In this document: positions 33,471 through 43,917 of the stretch, in pieces
Layout of the letters: every line of letters starts with the position of its first letter
Position numbering within the stretch: the first letter of the stretch is position 1
From: Roseiflexus sp. RS-1
Lineage (GTDB): Bacteria; Chloroflexota; Chloroflexia; Chloroflexales; Roseiflexaceae
NCBI RefSeq assembly: GCF_000016665.1
Contig: NC_009523.1
Coordinates: 1,922,001 to 1,986,000 of the forward strand
DNA: 64,000 nucleotides
Direction of reading: 5' to 3'
Notes under the pieces: generated by a model
The model's input: the letters and a program-made list of their open reading frames with translations, nothing else
What the model was told of the DNA's origin: nothing
Databases searched by the model: none
Position numbers and translations under genes: made by a program

Positions 33471-35385
33471 GCACGCCACAGAACCAGAGCACGACCCCGC
33501 TCCAGGCGACGAACAGCAAGAGACTGCCGGTCACCCAGCGCCCGCCAGCACGCATTGTCAGCCGCGCCAGCGTCGCGCCAGCCGCCAGACAGATGAGCGG
33601 TGTGGCAAAGTAGATGTAGCGCGTCAATAACTGGAGAAAGACATACGAGAAGAAGAAGACGACACATACAAGCAACATTGAAATCACAACAGTACGTTGC
33701 AGGGGATGTCGTTGCTGCGAGACGAGCAGCAGCGGCAACCCTGCAACTGCAAGCGCCAGAACCGGGGACAGAAAACCGAGGATGAAAGCGCGTGCCACCA
33801 GTTCGATCCGCTCTGGCCATAACACCAGTCCCTCGCTGAAAGACGCGAGCGGGTCGAGTGTTGTCGGACTGCGAGGAGCATCAGCCAGCGGCGCGGCAGC
33901 CGCAGTAAAATAGACCGGCACAGTGAAAACGACTGTAAGGACCAGTCCGCTGACCATGGCGTTCCATTCACGATGAGGGAGCGCTCGCCTTCCGAACAGG
34001 ACGACCAATCCCAGCAGCGCTGCCAGCGTTACCAGTGCGCCTATGTGGGTTGTCAGGCACAACACAGTGACGAGCGTCAACAGCGCCAGATGCGACCTGG
34101 TGGGATCACGGGTCAGACGAAGCAGGAGCCAGAGGAGCAACACCCACCACACCTGGGCGATCGCATTGGCGGCAAAGCCCCACCACATCATGGTCATTGA
34201 AATCGGCAGCGCGACGTACAGCGCCATCGCCAGCAGTCCGGCACGCGCCGTCAATCCGAATTCGCGCGCTATCAGTAGCAGCAGCAGGGCGATCAGCGCA
34301 TCCAGCAGCGCAACGCCGAACTGCACCGTCAGACGCATATCTCCGAGCGCCAGATGCAGCGGCAGCAGAACGATATAGGCGGCAGGCGGATTGAACGTTT
34401 GCCGGTTCTGGAATTCGGCAGGGGTTGAGTACAGGTAGAGAGAGCCGCTTGCAACGGTGCGCAACCAGCGCGTGTGGACGTGGATATCGCGGGCATCAAA
34501 GAGCGGATGGACCGCCCCCAACAATCTTACGAGCAGAGCAGCTGCGAGCAGCGCCCACGCGATGCGCGCCTGGATGCGGTTGAGCCAGGGTCTCGACAAC
34601 TCCCGACCTGAGCTGCCAGCATCCGCGATCCGCTCCAGCAGGCGCGTCATGCGGGGTGCGACGATCCATGTCGCAATCAGGAGGGCAGCAACGACGACCA
34701 GCCAGGAGATCAATCCCAGGCTGACCCAGAGTGGTTCAGTCGTATTCAGACCCGCCAGCGCAACCGACGAGAGAATGCCGCACGTCAGCGCAACACGCTC
34801 TGGCAGCATGAGGCGGGCGATCAGTGCGAGTGTCAGCCCGAGCAGGAGCGCCTGACCGGTGAATTGCTCCCACGCCAGCCCTTCTCCACTGCTGAGTGCA
34901 CGCAATGCAATCCAATCGATTGCGATTCCCAGGCGACGACTATCTTCAGACGGCGTATGGGTATCGCTGTGCAGGGTGATGTTGAGGGTCAACCCTGCCA
35001 TTTCGGATGGTAGCATAACCGCATACGTTCGCAGGTTGGGCGTGGTGCGGAACGCGCCCCACATCCGGTCTGCGATCATCATACGCACATTCGGATTTGG
35101 AATGCCCTCCGGTCGCCATCCGTGAGCACGGATTTGTAGTATCCGGTAACGAGTGTGGATGTTAGGGATCGTGATTGTGGTGATCGCCTGGGTCCAGCGG
35201 TAGTTTTCAAACGCATTTTCTTCTCTGCCATGCACGCCACGCAACACGGTGTGATCACCCCATTGACCAACGTCTACGCGCAGTTCGGTCGCAGCATTAA
35301 GACTGTACCACAACGCTGGCAGCGTCAGGAGCCATATGATCATCAGCCAGAATGCCGAATGTTGAGTTCCGCCTTCCACCTTCAA
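33430..35385 (-). CDS. Polytopic membrane protein, GT39/GT-C-like
   Basis: About 651 residues with roughly twelve membrane helices. An extracytoplasmic beta-rich section (residues about 35-150) follows the first helix. An Asp-containing loop ([13 protein letters not shown], about 300) and [11 protein letters not shown] resemble the PMT/ArnT class of lipid-linked glycosyltransferases. The substrate is unknown. Candidate starts are TTG 35385, overlapping the stop of the upstream gene, GTG 35379 and ATG 35343. The first codons consist of heptamer units whose purines could serve as ribosome-binding site. It ends the minus-strand run from lon. Confidence 0.7.
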   Translation of the reverse strand: MKVEGGTQHSAFWLMIIWLLTLPALWYSLNAATELRVDVGQWGDHTVLRGVHGREENAFENYRWTQAITTITIPNIHTRYRILQIRAHGWRPEGIPNPNVRMMIADRMWGAFRTTPNLRTYAVMLPSEMAGLTLNITLHSDTHTPSEDSRRLGIAIDWIALRALSSGEGLAWEQFTGQALLLGLTLALIARLMLPERVALTCGILSSVALAGLNTTEPLWVSLGLISWLVVVAALLIATWIVAPRMTRLLERIADAGSSGRELSRPWLNRIQARIAWALLAAALLVRLLGAVHPLFDARDIHVHTRWLRTVASGSLYLYSTPAEFQNRQTFNPPAAYIVLLPLHLALGDMRLTVQFGVALLDALIALLLLLIAREFGLTARAGLLAMALYVALPISMTMMWWGFAANAIAQVWWVLLLWLLLRLTRDPTRSHLALLTLVTVLCLTTHIGALVTLAALLGLVVLFGRRALPHREWNAMVSGLVLTVVFTVPVYFTAAAAPLADAPRSPTTLDPLASFSEGLVLWPERIELVARAFILGFLSPVLALAVAGLPLLLVSQQRHPLQRTVVISMLLVCVVFFFSYVFLQLLTRYIYFATPLICLAAGATLARLTMRAGGRWVTGSLLLFVAWSGVVLWFCGVLMRVKPSLVPLTQ

Positions 35386-35396
35386 CCTTCCACCTT
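35367..35396. repeat. Heptanucleotide array 3 (GGTGGAA/GGTTGAA on minus strand), four units
   Basis: Units GGTGGAA, GGTTGAA, GGTGGAA, GGCGGAA on the minus strand span the SEC-C gene stop (TGA at 35384-35382) and the start of the membrane-protein gene. Confidence 0.75.
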
Positions 35397-36242
35397 CTCG
35401 TCATTATCATCCCCCTTCCGCCCTACCAACCCGATCGATTCTCCGGCAAGATGCAGGGCAACCCTGGTTTGCAGGATGATCTGCTCCAGCAGCGAGGGGT
35501 CTGGCGCTTCAACAGGGAGCGCCATCACAAAATGGTTCAAAATCTCGGATTTCGCACGCAGCAGGTCGTCGAAACCGGCATCGGCGCAGTCGCGGCGGAA
35601 GGCTTCAAGGTGCAGTCCGGCAAACTCGCGCAACTTTCCGGCGGTGTCGGGAGTCAAATGCGCCGCAGCGCCGCCGATGACCCGCTTCGCTCCTGCTGGC
35701 AGCAGATGCCCGACAACCACATCCCCAGTCGCAAGCCGGCGCGATGCTGCGCTGTCGGCTATGACATACGACTGTTCGCTTAACAGGTCGTGCACCTCGA
35801 TCTCCTGCCCCTTGCGAATGGTATCAACAACCCAGGCGCGCAGCCCAACCCCCGCCCATTGGGGCAGCAGTTGCCGCTCCGGCTCACTCAGGTCAAGCGC
35901 TGAGTCGTCCGCCGCCAGTCGCTCGACCAGGGTTTGCCCGTCGTCGAGGCGGTAATCGAACGCGAGCCAGGTGAGAAATCGGTCGGCGCCGCGATCTTCC
36001 AGGTCGTCGAGTTCGGCGAGTTGCTCCGGTGCATACTTGCCGTTCCAGTAGCGTTGCAACGCATTGGGGACAACCTCCGGAATGGCGCGTGCGGCATCGA
36101 TAATCTTCGGCAGCAATGTGTCGACAGACCGACGGAGCCGTAACTGTTCGGCGCGTGCGGCTTCTTCGCGCGGCAGACAGCACTGTTTGTATTTCTTGCC
36201 GCTGCCGCATGGGCAGGGATCGTTCCGTCCAACTGCTGGCAT
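35382..36242 (-). CDS. SEC-C motif zinc-binding protein
   Basis: A 286-residue protein. Its N-terminus ([20 protein letters not shown]) is the SEC-C zinc motif, known from the tail of SecA and from many uncharacterised proteins. The rest is helical with an acidic bias and no signal peptide. The function is unknown; SEC-C motifs mediate binding to ribosomes or SecB-like partners. Good site CAGGAG before ATG 36242. It follows the CoA-transferase gene after 18 bp. The final codons EKVEG fall in a heptamer array. Confidence 0.85.
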   Translation of the reverse strand: MPAVGRNDPCPCGSGKKYKQCCLPREEAARAEQLRLRRSVDTLLPKIIDAARAIPEVVPNALQRYWNGKYAPEQLAELDDLEDRGADRFLTWLAFDYRLDDGQTLVERLAADDSALDLSEPERQLLPQWAGVGLRAWVVDTIRKGQEIEVHDLLSEQSYVIADSAASRRLATGDVVVGHLLPAGAKRVIGGAAAHLTPDTAGKLREFAGLHLEAFRRDCADAGFDDLLRAKSEILNHFVMALPVEAPDPSLLEQIILQTRVALHLAGESIGLVGRKGDDNDEKVEG

Positions 36243-36260
36243 ATGCGTCTCCTGAACGTG

Positions 36261-37304
36261 TTATGGTATGTCCCATTCGCGCAGAATTGCTGCGGTATGC
36301 TCGCCGTGGCGCGGCGCAGGCGCCTCTGCCGGAACCCCTCCTGCGGCGAATGGCAGCGGCGCATAGGAGCGCGCTTCTTCCAGCGTTGCGGCTACGGCGC
36401 ATGGAACGTCGGCGGTGCGGAGCAACACTTCCCATTCATGCGCCGGACGCTCCGCCAGCAGTGCAGCGATTTCCGCAGTGAGCGATTCCTGATTCAGTTC
36501 GGCGAAGCGTGCCCGCCATTCGGCTCGACCAACGGCGTCACAGAATGCGTTCCAGAACTTCTCTTCAAGTGCAGCAAGCGCCAGATAACGCCCGTCACTG
36601 CAACGGTACAGGCGATAACCGGCGCGTCCGCCGCGCAGTAGATCGCCAAAGCGGAGCGGCATCCCCATTTCGGCGCGCTCGGTGAGCAACAGGGCGCCAA
36701 TGCTTTCTTCGAGCGTGACCGGCACGTGTCGCCCTTCACCGCTCGTCTGACGTGCTGCCAGTGCTGTGACAATGCCAAGCGCAGCGAAGAGACCGCCGAC
36801 GAGATCGGCGAGCGGCAACGTAGGGTGCGTCGGCGATCCCGCTGTCAGACAGAGCGCACCCGCCACCGCCTGATAGGTGATGTCGTGACCTGCTGCGGTT
36901 GCCAGTGGGGTGTCGGCGGCATACCCCGCCAGCGAACAGGTGATCAGGCGTGGATTGTCGCGACGCAGTATGTCCAATCCGACCCCAAAACGATCCAGAA
37001 CGCCTGGACGGAAACTTTCCACCAGCACATCGGCGCGCTTTGCCAGCTCGCGCAGGATACGCCGCCCCTCGGCAAGGTTGAGATCGATGATTATGCTGCG
37101 TTTGCCACGGTTCAGGGCGGTAAAAACAGGATTCATACCGTCAGGACCGTAGGGCGGCAGCATGCGCAGGTAGTCCCCCATACCCGGCGGCTCGACTTTG
37201 ATGACCTGCGCGCCGAGGTGCGCCAGCAGAAGGGTTGCATACGGACCGGGGATCAATCGCGAGAGATCGAGCACGGTCGTACTGGCGAGCGGCGAATGGT
37301 TCAT
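36261..37304 (-). CDS. CaiB/BaiF family CoA-transferase (class III)
   Basis: About 347 residues. ATG 37304 follows GGAG and starts just before the family pattern VLDLSRLIPGPYATLLLAHLGAQVIKVEPP. Further motifs: GKRSIIIDLN, VLVESFRPGV, and GHDITYQAVAG with the catalytic Asp. The length fits alpha-methylacyl-CoA racemase rather than the 400-residue transferases. Upstream in-frame ATGs would add 72 residues of no family likeness. It may participate in acyl-CoA metabolism, but the substrate is not assignable. Between an APH-type kinase and the SEC-C gene. Confidence 0.88.
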   Translation of the reverse strand: MNHSPLASTTVLDLSRLIPGPYATLLLAHLGAQVIKVEPPGMGDYLRMLPPYGPDGMNPVFTALNRGKRSIIIDLNLAEGRRILRELAKRADVLVESFRPGVLDRFGVGLDILRRDNPRLITCSLAGYAADTPLATAAGHDITYQAVAGALCLTAGSPTHPTLPLADLVGGLFAALGIVTALAARQTSGEGRHVPVTLEESIGALLLTERAEMGMPLRFGDLLRGGRAGYRLYRCSDGRYLALAALEEKFWNAFCDAVGRAEWRARFAELNQESLTAEIAALLAERPAHEWEVLLRTADVPCAVAATLEEARSYAPLPFAAGGVPAEAPAPRHGEHTAAILREWDIP

Positions 37305-37365
37305 AGAGGACTCCAGAATCTTAGCCAGAAGATGACCAGATGTACGATGTCCTTTGAGGGCGCCC

Positions 37366-38298
37366 CTACCGCAGAACCACCCCGTATAACGCTTCGGCGC
37401 ACGCAAGCGCTTCTTCCCAGCCATGCCCGTGATCCTCATACGACCACCAGGCAGACAGAACAGCCTGCGCCAGTCCCCATCCGGCGATGCGTTCGCGCTC
37501 AAAGCCAAGCGCTTCTGCAAGCAGATCGACCCGTCGCGTCATGATACGCACAAGCTCGCTCTGCACGCGCCAGGGTGGCGGGTTGCGCAGCAGCGCCCCC
37601 ACCTCGTACATTGGCTCGCCAACCACGCCTTTCGGGTCGATCGCCAGCCAGGGCGTGCGTTGCGCCGTCAGCACATTTTCCTGATGGAGATCGCCGTGCA
37701 ACACTACCGGCGCTACGCTCGAAGCATCAAGTTCGGCGTACAACCGCTCCGCCGCGTCTGTCAGCGCCGATGGAAACGGACCGCTGCCATCGTCGAAGGA
37801 GCGTCGCATCCGTGCAAACCCTTCGCCCCAGGTTGCGGTCGTCGGAAAAGGATGCTGGTCGGGTGCCTGGCGCCAGATCTGCTGCATCGTTTCAGCGGCG
37901 ATAAGAACAGTCCGATCATCCGGCTCCAGACGACGCAACGACGTTCCGGGCAGCAGGCGCTCAACCAGCAGTGCGCCGCGCGCTTCATCGGCTGCAAGCA
38001 ACCGGACGCAGCCGCGCCCGTCAAAGAAGCGCAAGGCGGCAACTTCGGTTGTCAGATCAGGGTCAGGTACGCCGACCTTCAGAACCAGCGGCTCGCCATT
38101 GTCTCGAATCGCTGGTGCGACGTAATTGTACGTCAGGTTGGGAAATGGCGGCAGAATGGTCAACGACCAGGACTCTGCGAGGGCGTCAAGGAGTGAGGGC
38201 AGTCGCTCCAGCCAGATGTTGCCCGACGCACCGTAGCGTTCGATGATCGTGCGGCTGAAGGCTTCGAGGTGTGAAGCGTGCATGTTGACCCACACCAT
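37366..38298 (-). CDS. Aminoglycoside/hydroxyurea phosphotransferase-like kinase
   Basis: About 310 residues. The ATG at 38298 overlaps the lon stop (TGATG), with GGAG ten bases before; ATG 38283 is an alternative. APH_6_hur-type motifs: VLKVGVPDPDLTTEVAALRFFDG for ATP binding, VVLHGDLHQENVL with catalytic Asp, and AIDPKG in the metal-binding position. In other bacteria this family gives resistance to streptomycin-type drugs or hydroxyurea, but many members have unknown small-molecule substrates. Coupling to lon is unusual. Confidence 0.87.
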   Translation of the reverse strand: MVWVNMHASHLEAFSRTIIERYGASGNIWLERLPSLLDALAESWSLTILPPFPNLTYNYVAPAIRDNGEPLVLKVGVPDPDLTTEVAALRFFDGRGCVRLLAADEARGALLVERLLPGTSLRRLEPDDRTVLIAAETMQQIWRQAPDQHPFPTTATWGEGFARMRRSFDDGSGPFPSALTDAAERLYAELDASSVAPVVLHGDLHQENVLTAQRTPWLAIDPKGVVGEPMYEVGALLRNPPPWRVQSELVRIMTRRVDLLAEALGFERERIAGWGLAQAVLSAWWSYEDHGHGWEEALACAEALYGVVLR

Positions 38299-40805
38299 CA
38301 GGGTTGCGCTCCGTTGACCGTCGTTTCTTCCGCAGCCAGGCGTTTGTCGCTGCTGCGTTCGCACAGCGCGCACCTGATGACATCCATCATATGATCGACA
38401 TACACAAAGTTCAGCCGACGCTTCACATGCGCCGGCACTTCTTCGAGATCGACCGCATTGCGTCGCGGTAGAATAATGGTATGAATACCGGCGCGATGCG
38501 CGCCCAGCACCTTTTCTTTGACGCCGCCGACGGGCAGCACCCGCCCACGCAGCGTGATCTCACCCGTCATCGCCACATCCCGGCGCACCGGTCGTCCGGT
38601 AAACGCCGAGATCAGCGCCGTCGCCATGGTGATCCCGGCTGATGGACCGTCCTTCGGGACGGCGCCGACCGGCACGTGGATGTGAATGTCGGTCGTCTCG
38701 AAGCGCTTGGGTTTGATGCCCAGCGTCTCCGCATTTGATCGCGCAAATGAGAGCGCTGCCTGCGCCGACTCGCGCATGACCTCGCCAAGTTGCCCGGTAA
38801 GCGACAATACGCCGCGCCCTTTCATTAACGAGACCTCAACTGCCATCACATCGCCGCCGTTGGCTGTCCAGCTCATCCCCGTTGCGACGCCGATCTCGTC
38901 CTGCTGCTCGGCAAGCCCGTAAAGGTATCGTGGCGGACCAAGATAACGCATCAGCGCAGAAGGATGAACAATGTGCGCATAACTGCGTCCTTCTGCGACA
39001 CGTCGCGCCACTTTCCGGCAGATAGCGCCGATTTCGCGTTCGAGATTCCGCACCCCCGCTTCATAGGTATACCCGCGAATGATCTGTCGCAGGGCGCTAT
39101 CGCTGAAACGGAGCGCCGCGCCGGGAAGGTTCTCCAGGGATGCATCCCGGTTATGCACGGCTGCAACCGCGCTCTGGGCGGCATACTCCGGGCTGGCGAG
39201 ACCATTCGCCTCCAGTTGCCGCGGTACGAGAAAACGCCGCGCGATTTCCAGTTTTTCCTCTTCGGTATACCCCGGCAGATGAATGACCTCCATCCGGTCG
39301 CGCAACGCTGGCGGTATCGGATCGAGCAGATTTGCGGTAGTGATGAACAGCACCCGCGACAGGTCGTAGGGCAGGTCGAGGTAATGGTCGGTAAACGCAA
39401 CATTCTGCTCCGGATCGAGGACTTCGAGCAGCGCTGATGCCGGGTCGCCGCGAAAATCACTGCCCAGTTTATCGATCTCATCGAGCATGAACACCGGGTT
39501 GATCGTGCCAGCATCTTTCATCGCCTTGATAATCCGCCCCGGCAACGCACCGATATAGGTGCGACGGTGCCCCCGAATCTCCGCCTCGTCGTGGACGCCG
39601 CCGAGCGAAATGCGCACAAAGCGCCGTCCCAACGCTTCGGCGATAGAGCGTCCCAGCGATGTCTTGCCAACACCCGGCGGACCGACGAAGCAAATGATCG
39701 GCGACTTAAGGCGCGGACCGGCAAGCATCCGGGCTGCCATAAACTCCAGAATACGCTCCTTCACACGCGGCAACCCGTAATGGTTCCGTTCGAGCGTCGC
39801 CGCTGCGCGCACTAAGTCGGTGTCATCTTCCGTTTGCTGGCTCCAGGGTACGTGGATCAACCAGTCGAGGTAGGTCCGCAGCACACTATACTCAGGCGAT
39901 GCTGGCGGCATCATTTCCATGCGCTCCAACTCTTCGAGCGCTTTCGCCTGGGCGCGTTCCGGCATTGCTGCCGCCAGAATCCGCTCACGCAGTTCATCCA
40001 TCTCGCGCTGGATCGGGTCGGTCTGTCCGAGTTCGCGCTGGATGGCTTTCATCTGCTCACGCAGAAAGAACTCGCGCTGCGACCGGTCGACTTCCTTCTG
40101 AACCTGGGTGTGGATGCGGCTCTCAAGTTCGAGCACATCGAGTTCCTGGGAGAGCATGATCGAGAGGCGACGCAACCGTTCCTCGACATCGAGCGTCTCC
40201 AGGATTTCCTGGCGACGCGGCACGTCGAGCGGCAGCGTGGAAGCGATCAGATCCGCCAGCCAGCCCGGTTCGCTCACGTTCATCGCCATGATGTAGGCAT
40301 CATCGGGCAGGGTGCGCGACAGTTTGACGACCTTCTCGAAAAGCGACAGCACCGCGCGCATCATCGCTTCGACCGCAATGGTTTTCTCGGTGTTCTCGTA
40401 AATAGCGACGCTGTGCGCATGCAGCGCCTGGCGATCCTGGATATATTCGACCACACGCATCCGCCGCTGACCCTGAACGACGATTGAGATCGATCCGTCG
40501 GGCATCTTCAGAATGCGCTGAATCACCGCTTCCACGCCGATAGTGTACAGGTCGGCGGGTCCGACATCCTCAATATCCGGCTCACGCTGCGCAACTGCCA
40601 GGATCATGCGGTCGCTGCTCATCGCTTCCTCGATGGCGGCAACCGAACGTTCGCGCCCGACAAACAGCGGTGTCAGCATATGCGGGAACAGGACGGTATT
40701 GATCAACGGTACAACCGGCAAGACCCGTTCCTGTCCCTGTCCATCGATCAGCACCGACTCCGGGTTGAGCGGGAAATCGAAGAGAATTGGTGATTCTTCT
40801 GGCAT
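38298..40805 (-). CDS. lon: ATP-dependent protease Lon
   Basis: About 835 residues. Order: N-terminal substrate domain (about 25-220), coiled-coil linker, AAA+ domain (Walker [10 protein letters not shown] about 375, Walker B FMLDEIDK, sensor FITTAN), and protease domain with catalytic Ser in KDGPSAGI (about 720) and Lys in [14 protein letters not shown] (about 763). It degrades misfolded and regulatory proteins in the cytoplasm. ATG 40805 follows GAGGG; the upstream in-frame ATG lies near the promoter. It leads a minus-strand run of genes. Confidence 0.97.
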   Translation of the reverse strand: MPEESPILFDFPLNPESVLIDGQGQERVLPVVPLINTVLFPHMLTPLFVGRERSVAAIEEAMSSDRMILAVAQREPDIEDVGPADLYTIGVEAVIQRILKMPDGSISIVVQGQRRMRVVEYIQDRQALHAHSVAIYENTEKTIAVEAMMRAVLSLFEKVVKLSRTLPDDAYIMAMNVSEPGWLADLIASTLPLDVPRRQEILETLDVEERLRRLSIMLSQELDVLELESRIHTQVQKEVDRSQREFFLREQMKAIQRELGQTDPIQREMDELRERILAAAMPERAQAKALEELERMEMMPPASPEYSVLRTYLDWLIHVPWSQQTEDDTDLVRAAATLERNHYGLPRVKERILEFMAARMLAGPRLKSPIICFVGPPGVGKTSLGRSIAEALGRRFVRISLGGVHDEAEIRGHRRTYIGALPGRIIKAMKDAGTINPVFMLDEIDKLGSDFRGDPASALLEVLDPEQNVAFTDHYLDLPYDLSRVLFITTANLLDPIPPALRDRMEVIHLPGYTEEEKLEIARRFLVPRQLEANGLASPEYAAQSAVAAVHNRDASLENLPGAALRFSDSALRQIIRGYTYEAGVRNLEREIGAICRKVARRVAEGRSYAHIVHPSALMRYLGPPRYLYGLAEQQDEIGVATGMSWTANGGDVMAVEVSLMKGRGVLSLTGQLGEVMRESAQAALSFARSNAETLGIKPKRFETTDIHIHVPVGAVPKDGPSAGITMATALISAFTGRPVRRDVAMTGEITLRGRVLPVGGVKEKVLGAHRAGIHTIILPRRNAVDLEEVPAHVKRRLNFVYVDHMMDVIRCALCERSSDKRLAAEETTVNGAQP

Positions 40806-40850
40806 GGCGCCCTCATATATGGCGGACCGAAAGCCAACGGTATGCAATGG

Positions 40851-40856
40851 ATTATA
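40851..40856 (-). promoter_or_regulatory. Extended -10 box of lon
   Basis: Minus-strand ATGCTATAAT (TGC plus TATAAT at 40856-40851), about 45 bases before the lon start. The -35 match is weak, as expected for an extended -10 promoter. Confidence 0.5.
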
Positions 40857-41099
40857 GCATGACGCAGAAAGGGTCGATGTGGAAAGGCAGAACGGGCAGA
40901 ATCATGTGGCAGGCGCTCTCTGGACAGTCTCGTATGATCAGCGAACACTGCTGCGACAAAATCGCACACATCTCGCCACAAAATCGAAACGATCGCAATC
41001 GATGATGCCTGCTATACTTGAAGCGGGGCAAGCGGAAGGCTTCGGATACACCGGATAGACATTCTACCGCACCTCGCACAAATCACGCACAAAAAGGGC

Positions 41100-41128
41100 T
41101 TCACAGGGAGCGAACGAGTCGGTATAAT
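41100..41128 (+). promoter_or_regulatory. Strong promoter with long leader
   Basis: TTCACA (41100-41105) and TATAAT (41123-41128) are exactly 17 bp apart. Transcription would start near 41135, leaving about 190 bases of leader before the small membrane protein. The leader holds CCCGGT...ACCGGG inverted segments at 41153-41184. A weaker extended -10, TGCTATACT, lies at 41010-41018. Nothing else is seen in the 40806-41328 gap. Confidence 0.6.
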
Positions 41129-41328
41129 ACACTCTGCAGCAGCGCAGGTGCTCCCGGTTTCACAAAGAATCTTCATCGACCGGGCTTCGCCAGCGACGCC
41201 ACCCGGACAAACGCACCTCGCACTCGACGCTATGCATGAATCTGCTGCCCGAAGCAGCATAACCACGTCAGGCGACACATGAGATCCCGTCCAGTCAGCA
41301 GAGAACTTATCACATTCGGAGGAACAGT

Positions 41329-41586
41329 ATGGTGGAGCTGATTGTACAGATTGTCGTCATCACTCTCTGGGGCGCAATGATTGCCATCCATACGCGCCGA
41401 TTGCTGCGTCTGGCGCGCATCGAAGCGCCGGTCTCCCTTCGGGGTCGTGAGTTGCGCCAGAATCTGTCGCGCGTCTGGTGGTGGTTGGGTCGTGAAGAGT
41501 TCTGGCGTGCTGTTCAGGTCGATGGGATGCGCTGCACGCAGATGACCCTGATGCTCTTCTTGCTGGCGCTCGGGCTGCTCGTATAG
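41329..41586 (+). CDS. Small membrane protein, unknown function
   Basis: 85 residues with a hydrophobic helix at each end (about 3-22 and 70-85) and a basic middle (RRLLRLARIEAPVSLRGRELRQ...VWWWLGREEFW). The ATG follows an ideal GGAGG site. It is not recognised. The charged, tryptophan-rich middle between two helices suggests a hairpin in the membrane with a cytoplasmic loop. It has its own strong promoter. Confidence 0.7.
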   Translation: MVELIVQIVVITLWGAMIAIHTRRLLRLARIEAPVSLRGRELRQNLSRVWWWLGREEFWRAVQVDGMRCTQMTLMLFLLALGLLV

Positions 41587-41867
41587 TCAGCGTTCCACCT
41601 CGCGGCGCCGAATGCCGCACGCAATACTGTAAGGTCACCGTCTGGAGTCTGGCAGAAGCGCGGCGTGTTGTGCATACGAGCAGATCGCAATGGCGCGACC
41701 GGCGCTCGGTGATAACAATGCGCCGCGCCCACGTTTTGTGTATACCTTCATCGTAACCCTCCTCGACTGCGCCTCACTCCTTGCTGCATCGATCAGCGGT
41801 CTCTGCCCACACGACAACGCGATCTTTCGTTTGCCGAACCCGGTGATCCGGCAGACGCATTCAGCAG

Positions 41868-41873
41868 TATAAT
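41868..41873 (+). promoter_or_regulatory. -10 box before metalloprotease gene
   Basis: TATAAT about 33 bases before the start codon; no clear -35. The rest of the 41587-41905 gap shows no gene. Confidence 0.35.
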
Positions 41874-41905
41874 AGCCCCGAACCGATGGGCAGGAATCTC
41901 GGACC

Positions 41906-43906
41906 ATGCATTCACCCCGTGCGCGCCAGCGATCAACGTTACTCTCCGTTCTCGCAACATGCGCCATCGTTGCGATCCTGTCAGCATGCACAGCTCCCTC
42001 AGAGAAGCCGCCGATTGCACCCTCACCAACACCGCTCAGCACGCTGCCGACGGTAGCGCCATCTGCGACCCCTGCGCTTCTTTCTGCCACCCCCATTCCT
42101 TCGCCGGTTGCGGTTGCTGCGCCCATCGACGAGATTGCCGCAATTGCTGCACATCAACCCGCTCCGCGCGACCAGCACGCGCTGGCGGTTGCATTCAACG
42201 GCATCGATGCGCCAGACGCGGGGTGGAGAGAGCCGCTCGACGTGCAGCCCGGCGCAGTGGAGACATTCTGGGTGGCGGATGTCTCGAACGGTGTCAACTA
42301 CACCGTTACCGCACAGTTGCGCTATGCCGGTCCGGTGGTGTTGATGTATGTCGATACAACGCTCGATATTCCGCAGTACGACATCGAACGGTCGGCAAAG
42401 GTCTTCGAGGAGCGGATCTACCCGCGTAATCGTTTCCTCTTCGGCGCGGAACGAGTCCCCGGTATTGATGGCGATGTGCGCCTGACCGTTTTGAATACGC
42501 GCATTCGCGGCGCTGGCGGCTATTTTTCCTCCGCCGACGGCGTTTCGCGCGCGGTGAATCGCTTCAGCAACGAGCGCGATATGTTCGTGATCGATGCAGT
42601 TGCATTTCCACCCGGCAGCGAGACGTACAACGCAACACTGGCGCACGAATTTCAGCATATGATCCACTGGCATCGTCAGCCGCGCAGCCCTGCCTGGTTC
42701 AATGAAGGTCTCTCAACACTCGCCGAAGACCTCAACGGTCTGGGTGACAACGGCGCTACACTTGCGTATTTGCGCAATCCCGATACACAGTTGACAACCT
42801 GGTTCTCGGGGAGTGGCGTGTCGCGGCACTACGGCGCAGCGCAACTCTTCATGCGCTACGTGTACGAACAGTATGCTGGCGAAAGTCGCCCTGCCGACTG
42901 GATTGACGCCGACGCGGGTAACAACCCGCAGGCGCTCGCCGATCTCGCTGCCCGTCGTCGTCCGGATGTGGTGCGTTTCGAGCATCTGTTTGCCGATTGG
43001 GCAGTGGCAAATGTGTTGAACGATCCATCGGTCGGCGATGGGCGCTATGCGTACCGCGGTTTGCCTGTGCGCGCCGCGACTGCGCCGCTGTCGGCAGGAA
43101 CAACCGCCGCCGATGTGCGTCAGTTCGGCGTGGATTACTTTGGTCCGCTCGAAGGTCCGCTGACGATCCGTTTCGATGGCGCGGATACGGTATCGCTCGT
43201 CGGCGCACTGCCGGTTGAAGGACGCTTCGCGTGGTGGAGCAACCGCGGCGACGAGAGTGTTTCGACCCTGACGCGGCGTTTCGACCTGCGCCGCGTAGCG
43301 CAGGCGACGCTGCGCTTTCGTCTCTGGCACGAATTAGAGCGTCACTACGACTACGCTTTCGTGACGGTTTCAACCGATGGCGGCGTGCGCTGGCAGACGC
43401 TTCCCGGTATCACAACCAGCACCGATGATCCTCAGGGGCATAATCTGGGGCACGGTTTCACCGGTATCAGCGGGGCGCCGGAAGTCGCGCTCGGCAGCGT
43501 GCGCGGGCGCTGGATCGAGGAGCGCATGGATCTGACGCTGTTTGCCGGGCAGGAGGTGCTGGTGCGCTTCTGGGTCATCTCAGACGCGGCGATCAACGGT
43601 CCCGGTCTGTTAATCGACGATATCCAGATTCCGGAGATTGGTTTTGCCGATGGCGCAGAAACCGATGATGGCGGGTGGCAGGCGGAAGGGTTCGTGCGCA
43701 CCTCTGGAATCCTGCCGCAGCGCTGGACTCTGCGCCTGATCGTGTTTGATGGCGACCATGTGCAGGTCGTTGCCCCCGCTGTCGATAGTCAGGGGCGCGC
43801 TGAGATGCAGATAACCGAAGGTCAGCGCGCGATCCTGATCGTCAGCGGCGTCACTCCTGGTACAACTGAACCAGCCTCATACAGCATCGACGTGTCGATA
43901 CCATAA
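41906..43906 (+). CDS. Secreted lipoprotein metalloprotease, M6/immune inhibitor A-like
   Basis: 666 residues. The signal peptide ends at a lipobox LSAC, so it is a lipoprotein; a Ser/Thr/Pro-rich stalk follows (about 30-75). The catalytic zinc motif LAHEFQHMIHW lies near residue 248 with WFNEGLS downstream giving the third ligand Glu, as in M6-like and gluzincin peptidases. The C-terminal half contains beta-rich MAM/immune-inhibitor-like domains (FRLWHELERHYDYAFVTVS, FAGQEVLVRFW). It probably degrades extracellular proteins. The deacetylase gene follows after 11 bp. Confidence 0.83.
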   Translation: MHSPRARQRSTLLSVLATCAIVAILSACTAPSEKPPIAPSPTPLSTLPTVAPSATPALLSATPIPSPVAVAAPIDEIAAIAAHQPAPRDQHALAVAFNGIDAPDAGWREPLDVQPGAVETFWVADVSNGVNYTVTAQLRYAGPVVLMYVDTTLDIPQYDIERSAKVFEERIYPRNRFLFGAERVPGIDGDVRLTVLNTRIRGAGGYFSSADGVSRAVNRFSNERDMFVIDAVAFPPGSETYNATLAHEFQHMIHWHRQPRSPAWFNEGLSTLAEDLNGLGDNGATLAYLRNPDTQLTTWFSGSGVSRHYGAAQLFMRYVYEQYAGESRPADWIDADAGNNPQALADLAARRRPDVVRFEHLFADWAVANVLNDPSVGDGRYAYRGLPVRAATAPLSAGTTAADVRQFGVDYFGPLEGPLTIRFDGADTVSLVGALPVEGRFAWWSNRGDESVSTLTRRFDLRRVAQATLRFRLWHELERHYDYAFVTVSTDGGVRWQTLPGITTSTDDPQGHNLGHGFTGISGAPEVALGSVRGRWIEERMDLTLFAGQEVLVRFWVISDAAINGPGLLIDDIQIPEIGFADGAETDDGGWQAEGFVRTSGILPQRWTLRLIVFDGDHVQVVAPAVDSQGRAEMQITEGQRAILIVSGVTPGTTEPASYSIDVSIP

Positions 43907-43917
43907 GGAGTTTCACA

